In this document: positions 9,458 to 18,564 of the stretch, piece after piece | Position numbering within the stretch: the stretch's first letter is position 1 | Layout: each line of letters opens with the position of its first letter | Assembly: GCA_050329415.1 (NCBI GenBank) | Contig: JBHJOS010000017.1 | Location: 1 to 36,473, forward strand | Source: JANNOG01 sp050329415 | GTDB taxonomy: Bacteria; Actinomycetota; Actinomycetes; Actinomycetales; JBBAYJ01 | Length of the DNA: 36,473 nt | Reading direction: 5' to 3' | Notes under the pieces: model-generated | The model's input: the letters and a program-made list of their open reading frames with translations, nothing else | The model's database searches: none | Told to the model about the DNA's origin: nothing | Program-made: the position numbers and the translations under genes

Positions 9458-9460
9458 CGT
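9455..9460 (+). promoter_or_regulatory. Candidate -10 box TAGCGT for the hpf region
   Basis: TAGCGT fits the actinobacterial TAnnnT -10 pattern and lies 6 bases before the ATG of a 20-codon ORF at 9467-9529. Three further exact TAGCGT copies sit 6-7 bases before starts at 20141, 26450 and 28937. Its first three bases are the comF stop codon. No convincing -35 is visible. Confidence 0.45.
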
Positions 9461-9466
9461 GGCGAC

Positions 9467-9529
9467 ATGACGGCGGCAACGAGGCGCCCCGGACGGGTCA
9501 CCGCCGCCTTGACCGGCTGTGGGAGGTGA
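9467..9529 (+). CDS. Possible 20-residue leader ORF upstream of hpf
   Basis: The frame runs from ATG 9467 to TGA 9527-9529 and encodes a short Thr/Ala/Arg-rich peptide beginning MTAATRRPGR. Its stop overlaps an ATG (TGATG, 9529) that is in frame with hpf and 17 codons upstream of the preferred hpf start. A TAGCGT box sits 6 bases before its own ATG, so it would be read from the very 5' end of a leaderless transcript. There is no homology evidence, and a chance ORF is quite possible. Confidence 0.25.
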   Translation: MTAATRRPGRVTAALTGCGR

Positions 9530-9567
9530 TGCGCCCCTTCCGTCCGGCTTCTTTGTCGACGATCCCC

Positions 9568-9575
9568 GAGGAGGG
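9568..9575 (+). promoter_or_regulatory. Ribosome binding site that decides the hpf start
   Basis: GAGGAGGG lies 4 bases before ATG 9580 and is the strongest Shine-Dalgarno match near this gene. It supports ATG 9580 over the in-frame ATG at 9529. Confidence 0.7.
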
Positions 9576-9579
9576 TCAC

Positions 9580-10251
9580 ATGGACGTCACCGTCACCGTC
9601 CGGCACTGCGAGGTCCCTGAACGTTTCCGTCGTCACCTCTCGGACAAGGTGGCCAAGGTGGAGCAAGTCGCCCCCCGTGCCCGCCGGGTGGCGGCGGTGG
9701 TCCGCCATGAGCCGAACCCGCGCCTGGCGCCGGTGGCGTACAGCGTGGAGCTCACCGTGCACGGTGACGGACCGGTGGTGCGGGCCGAGGCGAGCGCCGA
9801 CGAGCCGTACGCCGCCCTCGACCTTACGATGGCCAAGATCGTGGAGCGGCTGCGACGGGTCCACGACCGCAAGGTCGTCAGGCATTCCCGGTCGGTCGCG
9901 GCAGCGCCGGCGGCGCCGCGGGCGGCTGCCTCGCAGGAGCGGGCCCCGGAGGACCGGACGAACGGTACCGAAGCCCCGCCCGACGGCCCCGCCGGGACCG
10001 AGGGCGAGGACTTTTCCCCGATCACCATCCGGGAGAAGGTGCACCGGGCCGAACCCATGACGCTTGACCAGGCGCTGTACGAGATGGAGCTGGTGGGGCA
10101 CGACTTCTTCCTCTTCGTGGACGCCGACGCCGGGTTGCCGAGCGTGGTGTATCGACGCAAGGGCTGGAGCTACGGCGTCCTGCGGCTGGCGTCGGAGGAC
10201 GACAGCGACACCAGGGCAGCGGCGTCCTCGGCCCTGGCGAGCACCGGCTGA
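9580..10251 (+). CDS. hpf: Ribosome hibernation promoting factor, long form
   Basis: Protein of 223 residues that binds the 30S subunit and drives 100S dimer formation in stationary phase or stress. The N-terminal S30AE domain (residues 1-105) contains VPERFRRHLSDKVAKVE and EPYAALDLTMAKIVERLRR. An acidic linker follows, then the C-terminal dimerisation domain, with IREKVHRAEPMTLDQALYEM and DAGLPSVVYRRKGWSYGVLR. The presence of both domains makes it the long form. ATG 9580 gives the family N-terminus and has a good ribosome binding site. The TGA stop overlaps the candidate CTG start of the next gene. Confidence 0.95.
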   Translation: MDVTVTVRHCEVPERFRRHLSDKVAKVEQVAPRARRVAAVVRHEPNPRLAPVAYSVELTVHGDGPVVRAEASADEPYAALDLTMAKIVERLRRVHDRKVVRHSRSVAAAPAAPRAAASQERAPEDRTNGTEAPPDGPAGTEGEDFSPITIREKVHRAEPMTLDQALYEMELVGHDFFLFVDADAGLPSVVYRRKGWSYGVLRLASEDDSDTRAAASSALASTG

Positions 10252-11498
10252 CGGCGACGCCCCGCCTGCTCCCCGCCCAGGTCCGGCTGGCGGTCCTGCG
10301 CGCCTCGGGCCTGGCGGGGCGTGGGCGTCGCAGTGCCTCGGCGGCGCACGGCGTCGCCCGCGCTGGCCTGGCCCGGGTGGTCCGCACCCTGGGCGCCGTT
10401 CAGATCGACTCCGTCAACGTCGTCGCCCGCGCCCACCTCATGCCCTTCTACAGCCGGCTGGGGCCGTACGACACGACGGTTCTCGACCGGGCACTGTCCC
10501 ACGGGCCGCGGATTGCCGTGGAGTACTGGGCGCACGAGGCGAGCCTCGTCGACCCGGCGTTGCTGCCCGCCTTCCGCTGGCGGATGGCCCGGGCGGACGA
10601 CGAGGCCTGGGGCCGGATGGCCGCGGTCGCCCGGTCCCGTCCCGACCTGCTCGACGCCGTGATCGCGGCGGTCGCGCGCCGTCCGCGCACCGCCCGAGAG
10701 CTGTCGGCACTGCTCGACCCGCACCACGACCGGCCCCGCGACCATTGGGGCTGGAACTGGACCGACGTCAAGAGTGCCCTGGAGTACCTCTTCTGGGCAG
10801 GACGCGTGACGAGCGCCGGTCGGACCACGCAGTTCGAGCGGCGCTACGCCGCCCCCCGGCACGTGTGGCCGCCGGCGGCGCTGACCCCGGAGCCGCCGAG
10901 CCCGGCCGACGCCCTGGACACCCTCGTCGACCGCTCGGCCGCGGCCTGCGGGATCGCGACTGCCGCCGACCTGCGCGATCACTTCCGCCTCCCCGCCTCC
11001 GCCACCACCGAGGCGGTCTCCCGCCTGGCGGCGGCGGGGCGGCTGGAACCGGTGACGGTCGACGGCTGGGAGGCACCTGCGTGGCGGCACGTGTCGGCGG
11101 CGGTGCCGTCGGTCGCGACCACTCGCCGGGGGGCACCTGCCACGACCGCGTTGCTCAGCCCGTTCGACCCGCTGGTGTGGACGCGGCCGCGGACCGAGCG
11201 CGTCTTCGGGTTCAGCTACCGGCTCGAGATCTACGTCCCCCGGGAGCGTCGGGTCCACGGGTACTACGTGCTGCCGTTCCTGTTGCGCGGGTCCCTCGCG
11301 GCCAGGGTGGACCTGCGCGCCGACCGGGCCGCCGGGACGCTCGAGGTGCTCTCCGCCTGGGCCGAGCCCCACGCCCCGGACGACACCGCCGACGCCCTCG
11401 CCGACGAGCTCCGGCGGTTTGCCGGATGGCTGGGTCTGACCCGCCTGGCCCCGCCCGAGCGCGGGGGCCTGGCCGGCGACCTCGGTCGATGCCTGTGA
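10248..11498 (+). CDS. YcaQ/AlkX-type winged-helix DNA glycosylase (HTH_42 family), start uncertain
   Basis: Member of the HTH_42 superfamily, whose characterised members (E. coli YcaQ/AlkX, Streptomyces AlkZ) are DNA glycosylases that unhook crosslinks or bulky alkyl adducts. The catalytic-motif region reads GAVQIDSVNVVARAH, so the motif is Gln-Ile-Asp, the QxD form of the YcaQ/AlkX branch. Other conserved parts are EYWAHEASLV, WGWNWTDVKSALEYLFWAG and LLSPFDPLVW, then RLEIYVPRERRVHGYYVLPFL. The first ATG or GTG in frame is GTG 10377, which would cut off the N-terminal helix seen upstream in the same frame (LLPAQVRLAVLRASGL). I therefore extend it to CTG 10248, which overlaps the hpf stop as CTGA; CTG 10266 is the alternative. 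At 416 residues it matches E. coli YcaQ in size. Confidence 0.78.
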   Translation: MTATPRLLPAQVRLAVLRASGLAGRGRRSASAAHGVARAGLARVVRTLGAVQIDSVNVVARAHLMPFYSRLGPYDTTVLDRALSHGPRIAVEYWAHEASLVDPALLPAFRWRMARADDEAWGRMAAVARSRPDLLDAVIAAVARRPRTARELSALLDPHHDRPRDHWGWNWTDVKSALEYLFWAGRVTSAGRTTQFERRYAAPRHVWPPAALTPEPPSPADALDTLVDRSAAACGIATAADLRDHFRLPASATTEAVSRLAAAGRLEPVTVDGWEAPAWRHVSAAVPSVATTRRGAPATTALLSPFDPLVWTRPRTERVFGFSYRLEIYVPRERRVHGYYVLPFLLRGSLAARVDLRADRAAGTLEVLSAWAEPHAPDDTADALADELRRFAGWLGLTRLAPPERGGLAGDLGRCL

Positions 11499-11534
11499 TT
11501 GTCGAGAGATCGGCGATCACGGGGTCCCGGCGGC

Positions 11535-11540
11535 TACGGT
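11535..11540 (+). promoter_or_regulatory. Candidate -10 box TACGGT for the membrane-protein gene at 11575
   Basis: TACGGT fits TAnnnT and lies 34 bases before GTG 11575, so this would be a leadered transcript. A Shine-Dalgarno-like GGGAGGG at 11563-11569 lies 5 bases before the GTG. No clear -35. Confidence 0.3.
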
Positions 11541-11574
11541 CGGTGAGACGGTTCTTGCGCCGCGGGAGGGCAGT

Positions 11575-12066
11575 GTGAGCCAGCATCCGACGGCCGGGGG
11601 CCCGGGCGGGTTCGACCCGCGGCTTCCCGTGTCCCTGCCCCAGGCGCACCCGCACGGCCCGGTCCCGCCCGGACACCCGGTGCCGACGCCCCCGCCCGGG
11701 GTGCCGGCGGCCTACCCGGGTTACAGCGTGCCTCCGGGGTACGGCGGCTTCCCCCAGGCAGCGCACCCGTCCTACCCGCCGCCACCGTTCGTTCACCTGA
11801 ACCGCAAGGAGCCCGCCCTGGCCGCCCTGCTGTCGTGGCTGCTGCCCGGGTTGGGCCAGTTCTACAACGGCAACTCGGCAGGCGGCGTGGCCTTCCTCGT
11901 CGTCTACCTGGTCAACCTGCCGTTCCTCTTCACGCTCTTCTGGCTCGTCCTCCCGGTCCTGGTCGCCGTCGGTGTCGTCCTGTGGTCGATCATCGACGCC
12001 GTCATGGGGGCGCAGCAGCGCAACCGTCGGCTCGCCGCCGGACCGTGGCCGCCGTTCCCCGGCTGA
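11575..12066 (+). CDS. Small TM2-like membrane protein with Pro-rich N-terminus
   Basis: Protein of 163 residues. Residues 1-75 are Pro/Gly/His/Tyr-rich and probably disordered. The membrane part starts with the TM2-type motif KEPALAALLSWLLPGLGQFYNG and has two hydrophobic segments, then a basic end. TM2-like proteins of this kind are common in actinobacteria and uncharacterised. GTG 11575 has a good ribosome binding site (GGGAGGG). The stop precedes the small GNAT gene by 38 bases. Confidence 0.75.
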   Translation: MSQHPTAGGPGGFDPRLPVSLPQAHPHGPVPPGHPVPTPPPGVPAAYPGYSVPPGYGGFPQAAHPSYPPPPFVHLNRKEPALAALLSWLLPGLGQFYNGNSAGGVAFLVVYLVNLPFLFTLFWLVLPVLVAVGVVLWSIIDAVMGAQQRNRRLAAGPWPPFPG

Positions 12067-12104
12067 ACACCCCGCCCCTCCCGGGCACGTGGGATCATGG
12101 CGGC

Positions 12105-12416
12105 GTGAGTCCCGCAGCCCCCGACGAGGTCGTCCGGCACCACCCCGACGCCGCCCGCTTCGAGCTCGCGCTGGACGGCCGCCCGGTCTCCTGGCTGGAG
12201 TACACCCCGGTGGAGTCCGCCGGGGGGGCCGTGTGGCGAGTGGACCACACCGTCACCATGCCGGAGATGCGAGGTCACGGACACGCCGGGCGTCTCGTGG
12301 CGCACCTCGTCGAGGCCGCCATTGCCCAGGGCGTTCGCATCGACCCCCGGTGCCCGTACGTCCGGGACTGGCTGGCCCGGCACCCGGAGCACGCGACCGT
12401 CGTTGGCAGTTCGTAG
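12105..12416 (+). CDS. Small GCN5-related N-acetyltransferase-like protein (YjdJ-type)
   Basis: Short acetyltransferase-like protein of 103 residues of the YjdJ/human GTLF3B type. Conserved parts are FELALDGRPVSWLEY, the acetyl-CoA-binding loop MPEMRGHGHAGRLVAHLVE, and the terminal DPRCPYVRDWLARHPEH with the family's conserved Cys. It has the compact GNAT core only; the substrate is unknown. The GTG start has GATCAT 6 bases upstream, a possible -10 for a leaderless transcript. Stop is TAG. Confidence 0.8.
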   Translation: MSPAAPDEVVRHHPDAARFELALDGRPVSWLEYTPVESAGGAVWRVDHTVTMPEMRGHGHAGRLVAHLVEAAIAQGVRIDPRCPYVRDWLARHPEHATVVGSS

Positions 12417-12466
12417 GCGGACGCACGCCTCGGCGGTCGCCGGACCCGGGCGGCCGTGGCCGCCCC

Positions 12467-12472
12467 TACGAT
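12467..12472 (+). promoter_or_regulatory. Candidate -10 box TACGAT upstream of secA
   Basis: TACGAT matches TAnnnT with the preferred final AT and lies 28 bases before the secA GTG. A transcript starting about 7 bases downstream would carry a 22-base leader containing AGGAG at 12491-12495, 5 bases before the GTG. Confidence 0.4.
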
Positions 12473-12500
12473 GAGACGTCACCCGCGAACAGGAGTCCCT

Positions 12501-15407
<2,907 letters not shown>

Positions 15408-15441
15408 CGGGCTCGCTCGTCCTCCGCCTTCGACCTCCTTG

Positions 15442-15942
15442 TCATCCCATGATCAAGGCGGTCACCCGCCAGCGCTGACCCACGCCCTCGAGGCGGACCG
15501 CCATGGCACGCGCCCGCCGCCCGTCGATGACGACTGCCGACGCCTCGACCGCGTCGGGGGACACCCGGCAGGTACGGACGGAGCGGACGACCGGGCGCCG
15601 ACCGGGCCGACCCGGAGAAGGGGTCGGTACCCGGGAGGCTCGCCGTCGTAGCCAGTCGAAGACGTCGGGGCGCAGCCACCGCATCATCTGCTGTGGCGCG
15701 CGCTGGCCGGCCAGCACGTCGACGACACCCTGGCACACGGCGCGCGCGAACGCCTGCGGGTCGGGGCGACCGGGCGCGCGCCCGGCACCGCCGGCTGGGG
15801 CGCCGTCGCTACCGACCACCAGCCGGAGCTGACGGTGAGGAGCGGTGTCGGGCCGCGGTCCCGGCGGGGCGGCGAGGGGAGCGGGCTCGCTGTCCGGGGC
15901 GGTACGGACGCGCAGCAGGGGCAGGGCGGCGGCGACGGACAC
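15442..15942 (-). CDS. DUF6459 (Rv3235-like) protein
   Basis: Cytoplasmic protein of 166 residues related to M. tuberculosis Rv3235, also found beside secA1. The N-terminal third is Pro-rich. The conserved core includes PDPQAFARAVCQGVVDVLAGQ, LRPDVFDWLRRR and RVSPDAVEASAVVI. Function is unknown. The GTG start at 15942 has GGAGGA (minus strand, 15947-15952) 4 bases upstream. It lies 48 bases after the LysM gene in the same direction and converges on secA. Confidence 0.82.
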   Translation of the reverse strand: MSVAAALPLLRVRTAPDSEPAPLAAPPGPRPDTAPHRQLRLVVGSDGAPAGGAGRAPGRPDPQAFARAVCQGVVDVLAGQRAPQQMMRWLRPDVFDWLRRRASRVPTPSPGRPGRRPVVRSVRTCRVSPDAVEASAVVIDGRRARAMAVRLEGVGQRWRVTALIMG

Positions 15943-15990
15943 TGGTTCCTCCGAGGGCGGGACGGGGGCGGTTCGCCGGGGCGCGTTGGG

Positions 15991-16803
15991 TCAGCCCGCC
16001 CGCGGGGGCGGGTGGAGGACCTGGCCGGGTCGCAGCAGGTCCGGGTCGTCGCCGATGACCCTGTGGTTCGCCCGCCACCAGCGCGGCCAGTCCGCCGCGA
16101 CCTCGGCGGCGGTCGCCGCGGCACCCAGGCGCCGGGCGGCGATGTCCCACAGGGTGTCGCCCTCGACGACGACGTGAGGGGCTTGACCCGGCGACGGCTG
16201 GCCGGCGGTGCTCGGGGCGGTGACGAGGGCCGTCACCGTGGGCGGGGTGCGGGAGACCCGGGGGACCCAGCCGGGCACGGGCGCGGGCCGGGTCGAGTGG
16301 CCCGGCTCGCCCGCGGACCGGGCGGCGCCCGGAGCTGCTGCACCTGGCAGGCTCCCCGCGGGATCGGCCGTTCGGGCGGGACCCTCGGTCGGTGCCGTCG
16401 GTGATGCCGCCAGAGACGCCGCCGGTGCCACCGGCGGGGCGAGGGACCCGGCCGCGGCCGCCGGTGTCGCAGCGGCGAGGACCAGCATGCAGGCCAGCGC
16501 GCTCACGGCCCCTCGGCCCCGGGCCCGTGGCAGAGGGGCCGGCCGGGCGTCCACCAGGTGGCGCACCGCGTCGACGCACCCGGCCGCCACGGCTGCGGCG
16601 AGCCAGGCGAGGGCGACCGCCAGCGCCACCGTCACCCCAAGGGCGACGATGTCATCCGGGGTCGACGAACGGGTCGTGCCCGCCCCCAGGAGTCGGATCG
16701 CAGCGACTCCCGTCGCCGTGCAGGCCACCGCCGGCGCGGTCACCAGGGCGACGGACACGGCGAGGCCGCGCAGCACTCCACCCGACAGGATCGACTTGAC
16801 CAT
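15991..16803 (-). CDS. LysM-domain membrane protein
   Basis: Protein of 270 residues with three N-terminal hydrophobic segments (about residues 10-38, 52-76 and 100-118), a long Pro/Ala/Thr linker, and one C-terminal LysM domain (VVVEGDTLWDIAARRLG, then WRANHRVIGDDPDLLRPGQVL). LysM binds peptidoglycan glycan chains; whether the domain lies outside or inside depends on topology, which cannot be settled here. ATG 16803 is the first start; no good ribosome binding site precedes it. It is divergent from the gene at 16872 and probably co-transcribed with the DUF6459 gene. Confidence 0.8.
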   Translation of the reverse strand: MVKSILSGGVLRGLAVSVALVTAPAVACTATGVAAIRLLGAGTTRSSTPDDIVALGVTVALAVALAWLAAAVAAGCVDAVRHLVDARPAPLPRARGRGAVSALACMLVLAAATPAAAAGSLAPPVAPAASLAASPTAPTEGPARTADPAGSLPGAAAPGAARSAGEPGHSTRPAPVPGWVPRVSRTPPTVTALVTAPSTAGQPSPGQAPHVVVEGDTLWDIAARRLGAAATAAEVAADWPRWWRANHRVIGDDPDLLRPGQVLHPPPRAG

Positions 16804-16839
16804 GCTTGATGCTGTTTGATGAAGTTTGACATCGTCAAG
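16795..16839. promoter_or_regulatory. AT-rich divergent promoter region with CTTGAC/GTCAAG inverted repeat
   Basis: An island of unusually low GC between the divergent LysM and 16872 genes. CTTGAC (16795-16800) and GTCAAG (16834-16839) form an inverted repeat with a 33-base centre holding three copies of TTGA. TTGACA at 16826-16831 is a perfect -35 consensus on the plus strand, and TTGACG is readable on the minus strand. No -10 sits at the ideal 17-base spacing, so the assignment to promoters is tentative. Confidence 0.35.
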
Positions 16840-16859
16840 ACTCGAAGGATGTCTGTGGA

Positions 16860-16865
16860 TATGCT
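16860..16865 (+). promoter_or_regulatory. Candidate -10 box TATGCT for the gene at 16872
   Basis: TATGCT fits TAnnnT and lies 6 bases before ATG 16872, the spacing seen at other starts here. There is no purine-rich ribosome binding site before this ATG, which fits a leaderless transcript. The TTGACA at 16826 is 28 bases away, too far to be its standard -35. Confidence 0.35.
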
Positions 16866-16871
16866 CCTCCC

Positions 16872-17414
16872 ATGCGATGGGAGGCGCTGTTCGCCGATCT
16901 CGAGGCGCGCCTGGCGGCCGGGGACGAGGCCGAGTTCGATGCCGAGGTCGCCGAGCGGGCGCGGCACGAAGTGGCGGCGATGAGCCTGGCCGACCGGCTC
17001 CGTGCGCACGCCGGCCGCGATGTCGCGCTCGGCCTGTCGGACGGCGGCCACGCCCGTGGGCGCGTCGTCGGGGCCGGCGTCGACGTCGTCGTCCTCGCTG
17101 GGGCGGGGGAGGTCCGCTGCCTGGTGCCCCTGCGCGCGATCACTGTGATGTCCGGCCTCGGACCTGCCGGCCTCACCGAGGCGTCGGTGGTCCTGTCACG
17201 GCTCGGTCTGCGTCATGCCCTGGGCGGGCTGGCCCGGGCACGCCTGCCGGTGCGCGTGGCCACCACCCACGGTGAGGTCGCGGGCGTCGTGCACCGGGTG
17301 GCAGCCGACCACATCGACGTCTGCCGGCGAGTCCCCGGCGGGGATCTGGACGTCAGCGCGATCGTCGACACGGTCCCGCTGGCCGCGGTCGTCGCCGTCC
17401 GTTCCGCGGTCTGA
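16872..17414 (+). CDS. Conserved actinobacterial protein of unknown function
   Basis: Soluble protein of 180 residues. The N-terminus is helical and acidic (WEALFADLEARLAAGDEAE); the rest alternates short beta-like stretches with glycine turns (ARGRVVGAGVDVVVLAG, VRCLVPLRAITVMSGL, LPVRVATTHGEVAGVVHRV, DHIDVCRRV). The pattern suggests two small beta-barrel modules in tandem, loosely like Sm-type barrels; this is an impression from sequence, not a homology result. I recognise it as a conserved neighbour of secA-region genes in actinobacteria but know of no assigned function. It converges with the HTH gene at 17469. Confidence 0.7.
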   Translation: MRWEALFADLEARLAAGDEAEFDAEVAERARHEVAAMSLADRLRAHAGRDVALGLSDGGHARGRVVGAGVDVVVLAGAGEVRCLVPLRAITVMSGLGPAGLTEASVVLSRLGLRHALGGLARARLPVRVATTHGEVAGVVHRVAADHIDVCRRVPGGDLDVSAIVDTVPLAAVVAVRSAV

Positions 17415-17415
17415 C

Positions 17416-17445
17416 GGGCCGCTGCGGCCCCGGCGCCGCGGCGCC
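17416..17445. terminator. GC-rich hairpins between convergent genes
   Basis: Directly after the TGA at 17414, GGGCCGC-T-GCGGCCC (17416-17430) forms an inverted repeat, followed by a 14-base perfect palindrome GGCGCCGCGGCGCC (17432-17445). There is no U-tract. Position between two convergent genes suggests a bidirectional terminator. Confidence 0.4.
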
Positions 17446-17468
17446 CCGGCGCCCCGGGCGCCCGGGCG

Positions 17469-17747
17469 TCAGCGGCCGGGCTGGGACGGGCCGTCCACGG
17501 TGTCCTCGAGGGCAGAGTCGGGTTGGCCGTCGGGGCCACGGTCGGGGTCCCGACGTGCCACGAGCTGCCGGGTCTCGGCGTACTTCCGGTCGATGTAGGC
17601 CTCCAGCTCCGTCACCTCCACCCGCCACTGCCCCCGCCCCCCGACCTGGATGGCTGGCAGTTCCCCGCTGCGGACGAGGGCGTAGGCCTGGGCGGCGGAG
17701 ACGCTCAGGGTCTCGGCGACATCGGTGAGGGGAACGAAGCGCGGCAC
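17469..17747 (-). CDS. Small helix-turn-helix (excisionase/BldC-like) regulator
   Basis: DNA-binding protein of 92 residues. Residues 5-55 form a MerR/excisionase-type winged HTH (FVPLTDVAETLSVSAAQAYA, then LVRSGELPAIQVGGRGQWRV, VTELEAYIDRKYAETR). The charged tail is probably disordered. Proteins of this type are very widespread in actinobacteria; some, like BldC, are global regulators. Its own targets are unknown, but it is divergent from the SAF/TadZ-like genes across a 127-base region with repeated GTGGAC/GTCCAC sequences. The GTG start at 17747 lacks a ribosome binding site. Confidence 0.82.
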   Translation of the reverse strand: MPRFVPLTDVAETLSVSAAQAYALVRSGELPAIQVGGRGQWRVEVTELEAYIDRKYAETRQLVARRDPDRGPDGQPDSALEDTVDGPSQPGR

Positions 17748-17782
17748 CGCATCATTGTCGACCAGGACGGTGCCGTTCGGTG

Positions 17783-17830
17783 GTCCACGCAGTCACTTGT
17801 GGACGGACGACGTCACCTGACCCTGTGGAC
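17783..17830. promoter_or_regulatory. GTGGAC/GTCCAC repeats upstream of the SAF gene
   Basis: GTCCAC (17783-17788) and GTGGAC (17799-17804) form an inverted repeat with a 10-base gap; a third GTGGAC sits at 17825-17830. The second and third lie in the 8-base direct repeat TGTGGACG, 26 bases apart. They lie upstream of the predicted -10 of the SAF gene and could be operator sites, perhaps for the divergent HTH protein. No direct evidence. Confidence 0.3.
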
Positions 17831-17860
17831 GAGTGGTCGCGCGCCGGTGCCGGACTTCGG

Positions 17861-17866
17861 CATAAT
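17861..17866 (+). promoter_or_regulatory. Candidate -10 box CATAAT for the SAF/TadZ-like operon
   Basis: CATAAT matches the TATAAT consensus at five of six positions, rare in such GC-rich DNA. It lies 8 bases before ATG 17875, so the transcript would be leaderless or nearly so. No clear -35 at the expected distance. Confidence 0.5.
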
Positions 17867-17874
17867 CCCCGTCC

Positions 17875-18564
17875 ATGCACGGAGCGGGCCTCCTCGGAAC
17901 CGAACGGACCGGCCTGCCCGGGTCTGGGCGGGCCGCCAGGTTGCGTCGCCCGTCCTGGCGGGATCCCCGCCTGGCGGTGGGCGCCGTGCTGGTCCTCGGG
18001 TCCGTCGCCCTGGGGGTCGGGGTCGTCACGGCCGCCGACGACACGGTCGCCGTCTACGCCGCGCGGCGGACCCTCACTCCCGGTGCGACCCTGGGAGAGG
18101 CCGACCTCGACGTCGTCCGGGTCCGCCTCGACGGAACCCTCCACCGCTACCTCACGGCCGACACGCCTCCTCCGCCCGACGCCGTGGCCGTCCGCACCGT
18201 CGGGACCGGCGAGATCGTGCCGCGCTCGGCCGTCGGCAGCGCCGGAGCGCTCGCCCTGCGGCCCGTGTCGGTCCCGGTCGAGGGAGCCGTGCCGTCCGGA
18301 ATCGCCCCCGGCGCGCTCGTCGACGTCTGGATCGCACCCGTCGCCCCCGACCCGGCCGGGGCCGTGGCCCCCGAGAAGGCCCTGGCGGGGGTCGAGGTGG
18401 CCGCCGTCGACGGCGGGGACACCGGGCTGGCGGCCGTGGGCAGCACCGCGACCACGGTCGGGGTGCTGCTGGACGACGACGGCACGGGGCGCGTGCTCGG
18501 GGCGCTGGCCAACGGTCACCGGATCGACCTCGTGCCCGTGCCGGGCAGCGTCCCGGGGCGATGA
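17875..18564 (+). CDS. SAF-domain protein (CpaB/RcpC-like)
   Basis: Protein of 229 residues with a basic N-terminus, one membrane segment (residues 34-55, AVGAVLVLGSVALGVGVVTA) and an extracytoplasmic SAF domain (VAVYAARRTLTPGATLGEAD, then VRTVGTGEIVPRSAVG). CpaB/RcpC proteins with SAF domains belong to Tad/Flp pilus systems, where they help pilus assembly in the periplasm. In actinobacteria single SAF proteins of this size are often linked with a CpaE/TadZ-like ATPase, as here. The TGA overlaps the ATG of that ATPase gene (ATGA). Confidence 0.8.
   Translation: MHGAGLLGTERTGLPGSGRAARLRRPSWRDPRLAVGAVLVLGSVALGVGVVTAADDTVAVYAARRTLTPGATLGEADLDVVRVRLDGTLHRYLTADTPPPPDAVAVRTVGTGEIVPRSAVGSAGALALRPVSVPVEGAVPSGIAPGALVDVWIAPVAPDPAGAVAPEKALAGVEVAAVDGGDTGLAAVGSTATTVGVLLDDDGTGRVLGALANGHRIDLVPVPGSVPGR

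Noticed and set aside
5523..9479. A 1318-codon open frame on the minus strand
   Set aside because: It is antisense to mtrB, lpqB and comF, which have clear family motifs and overlaps. Long antisense frames are expected at this GC content. The translation is Arg/Pro/Ser-rich with no domain.
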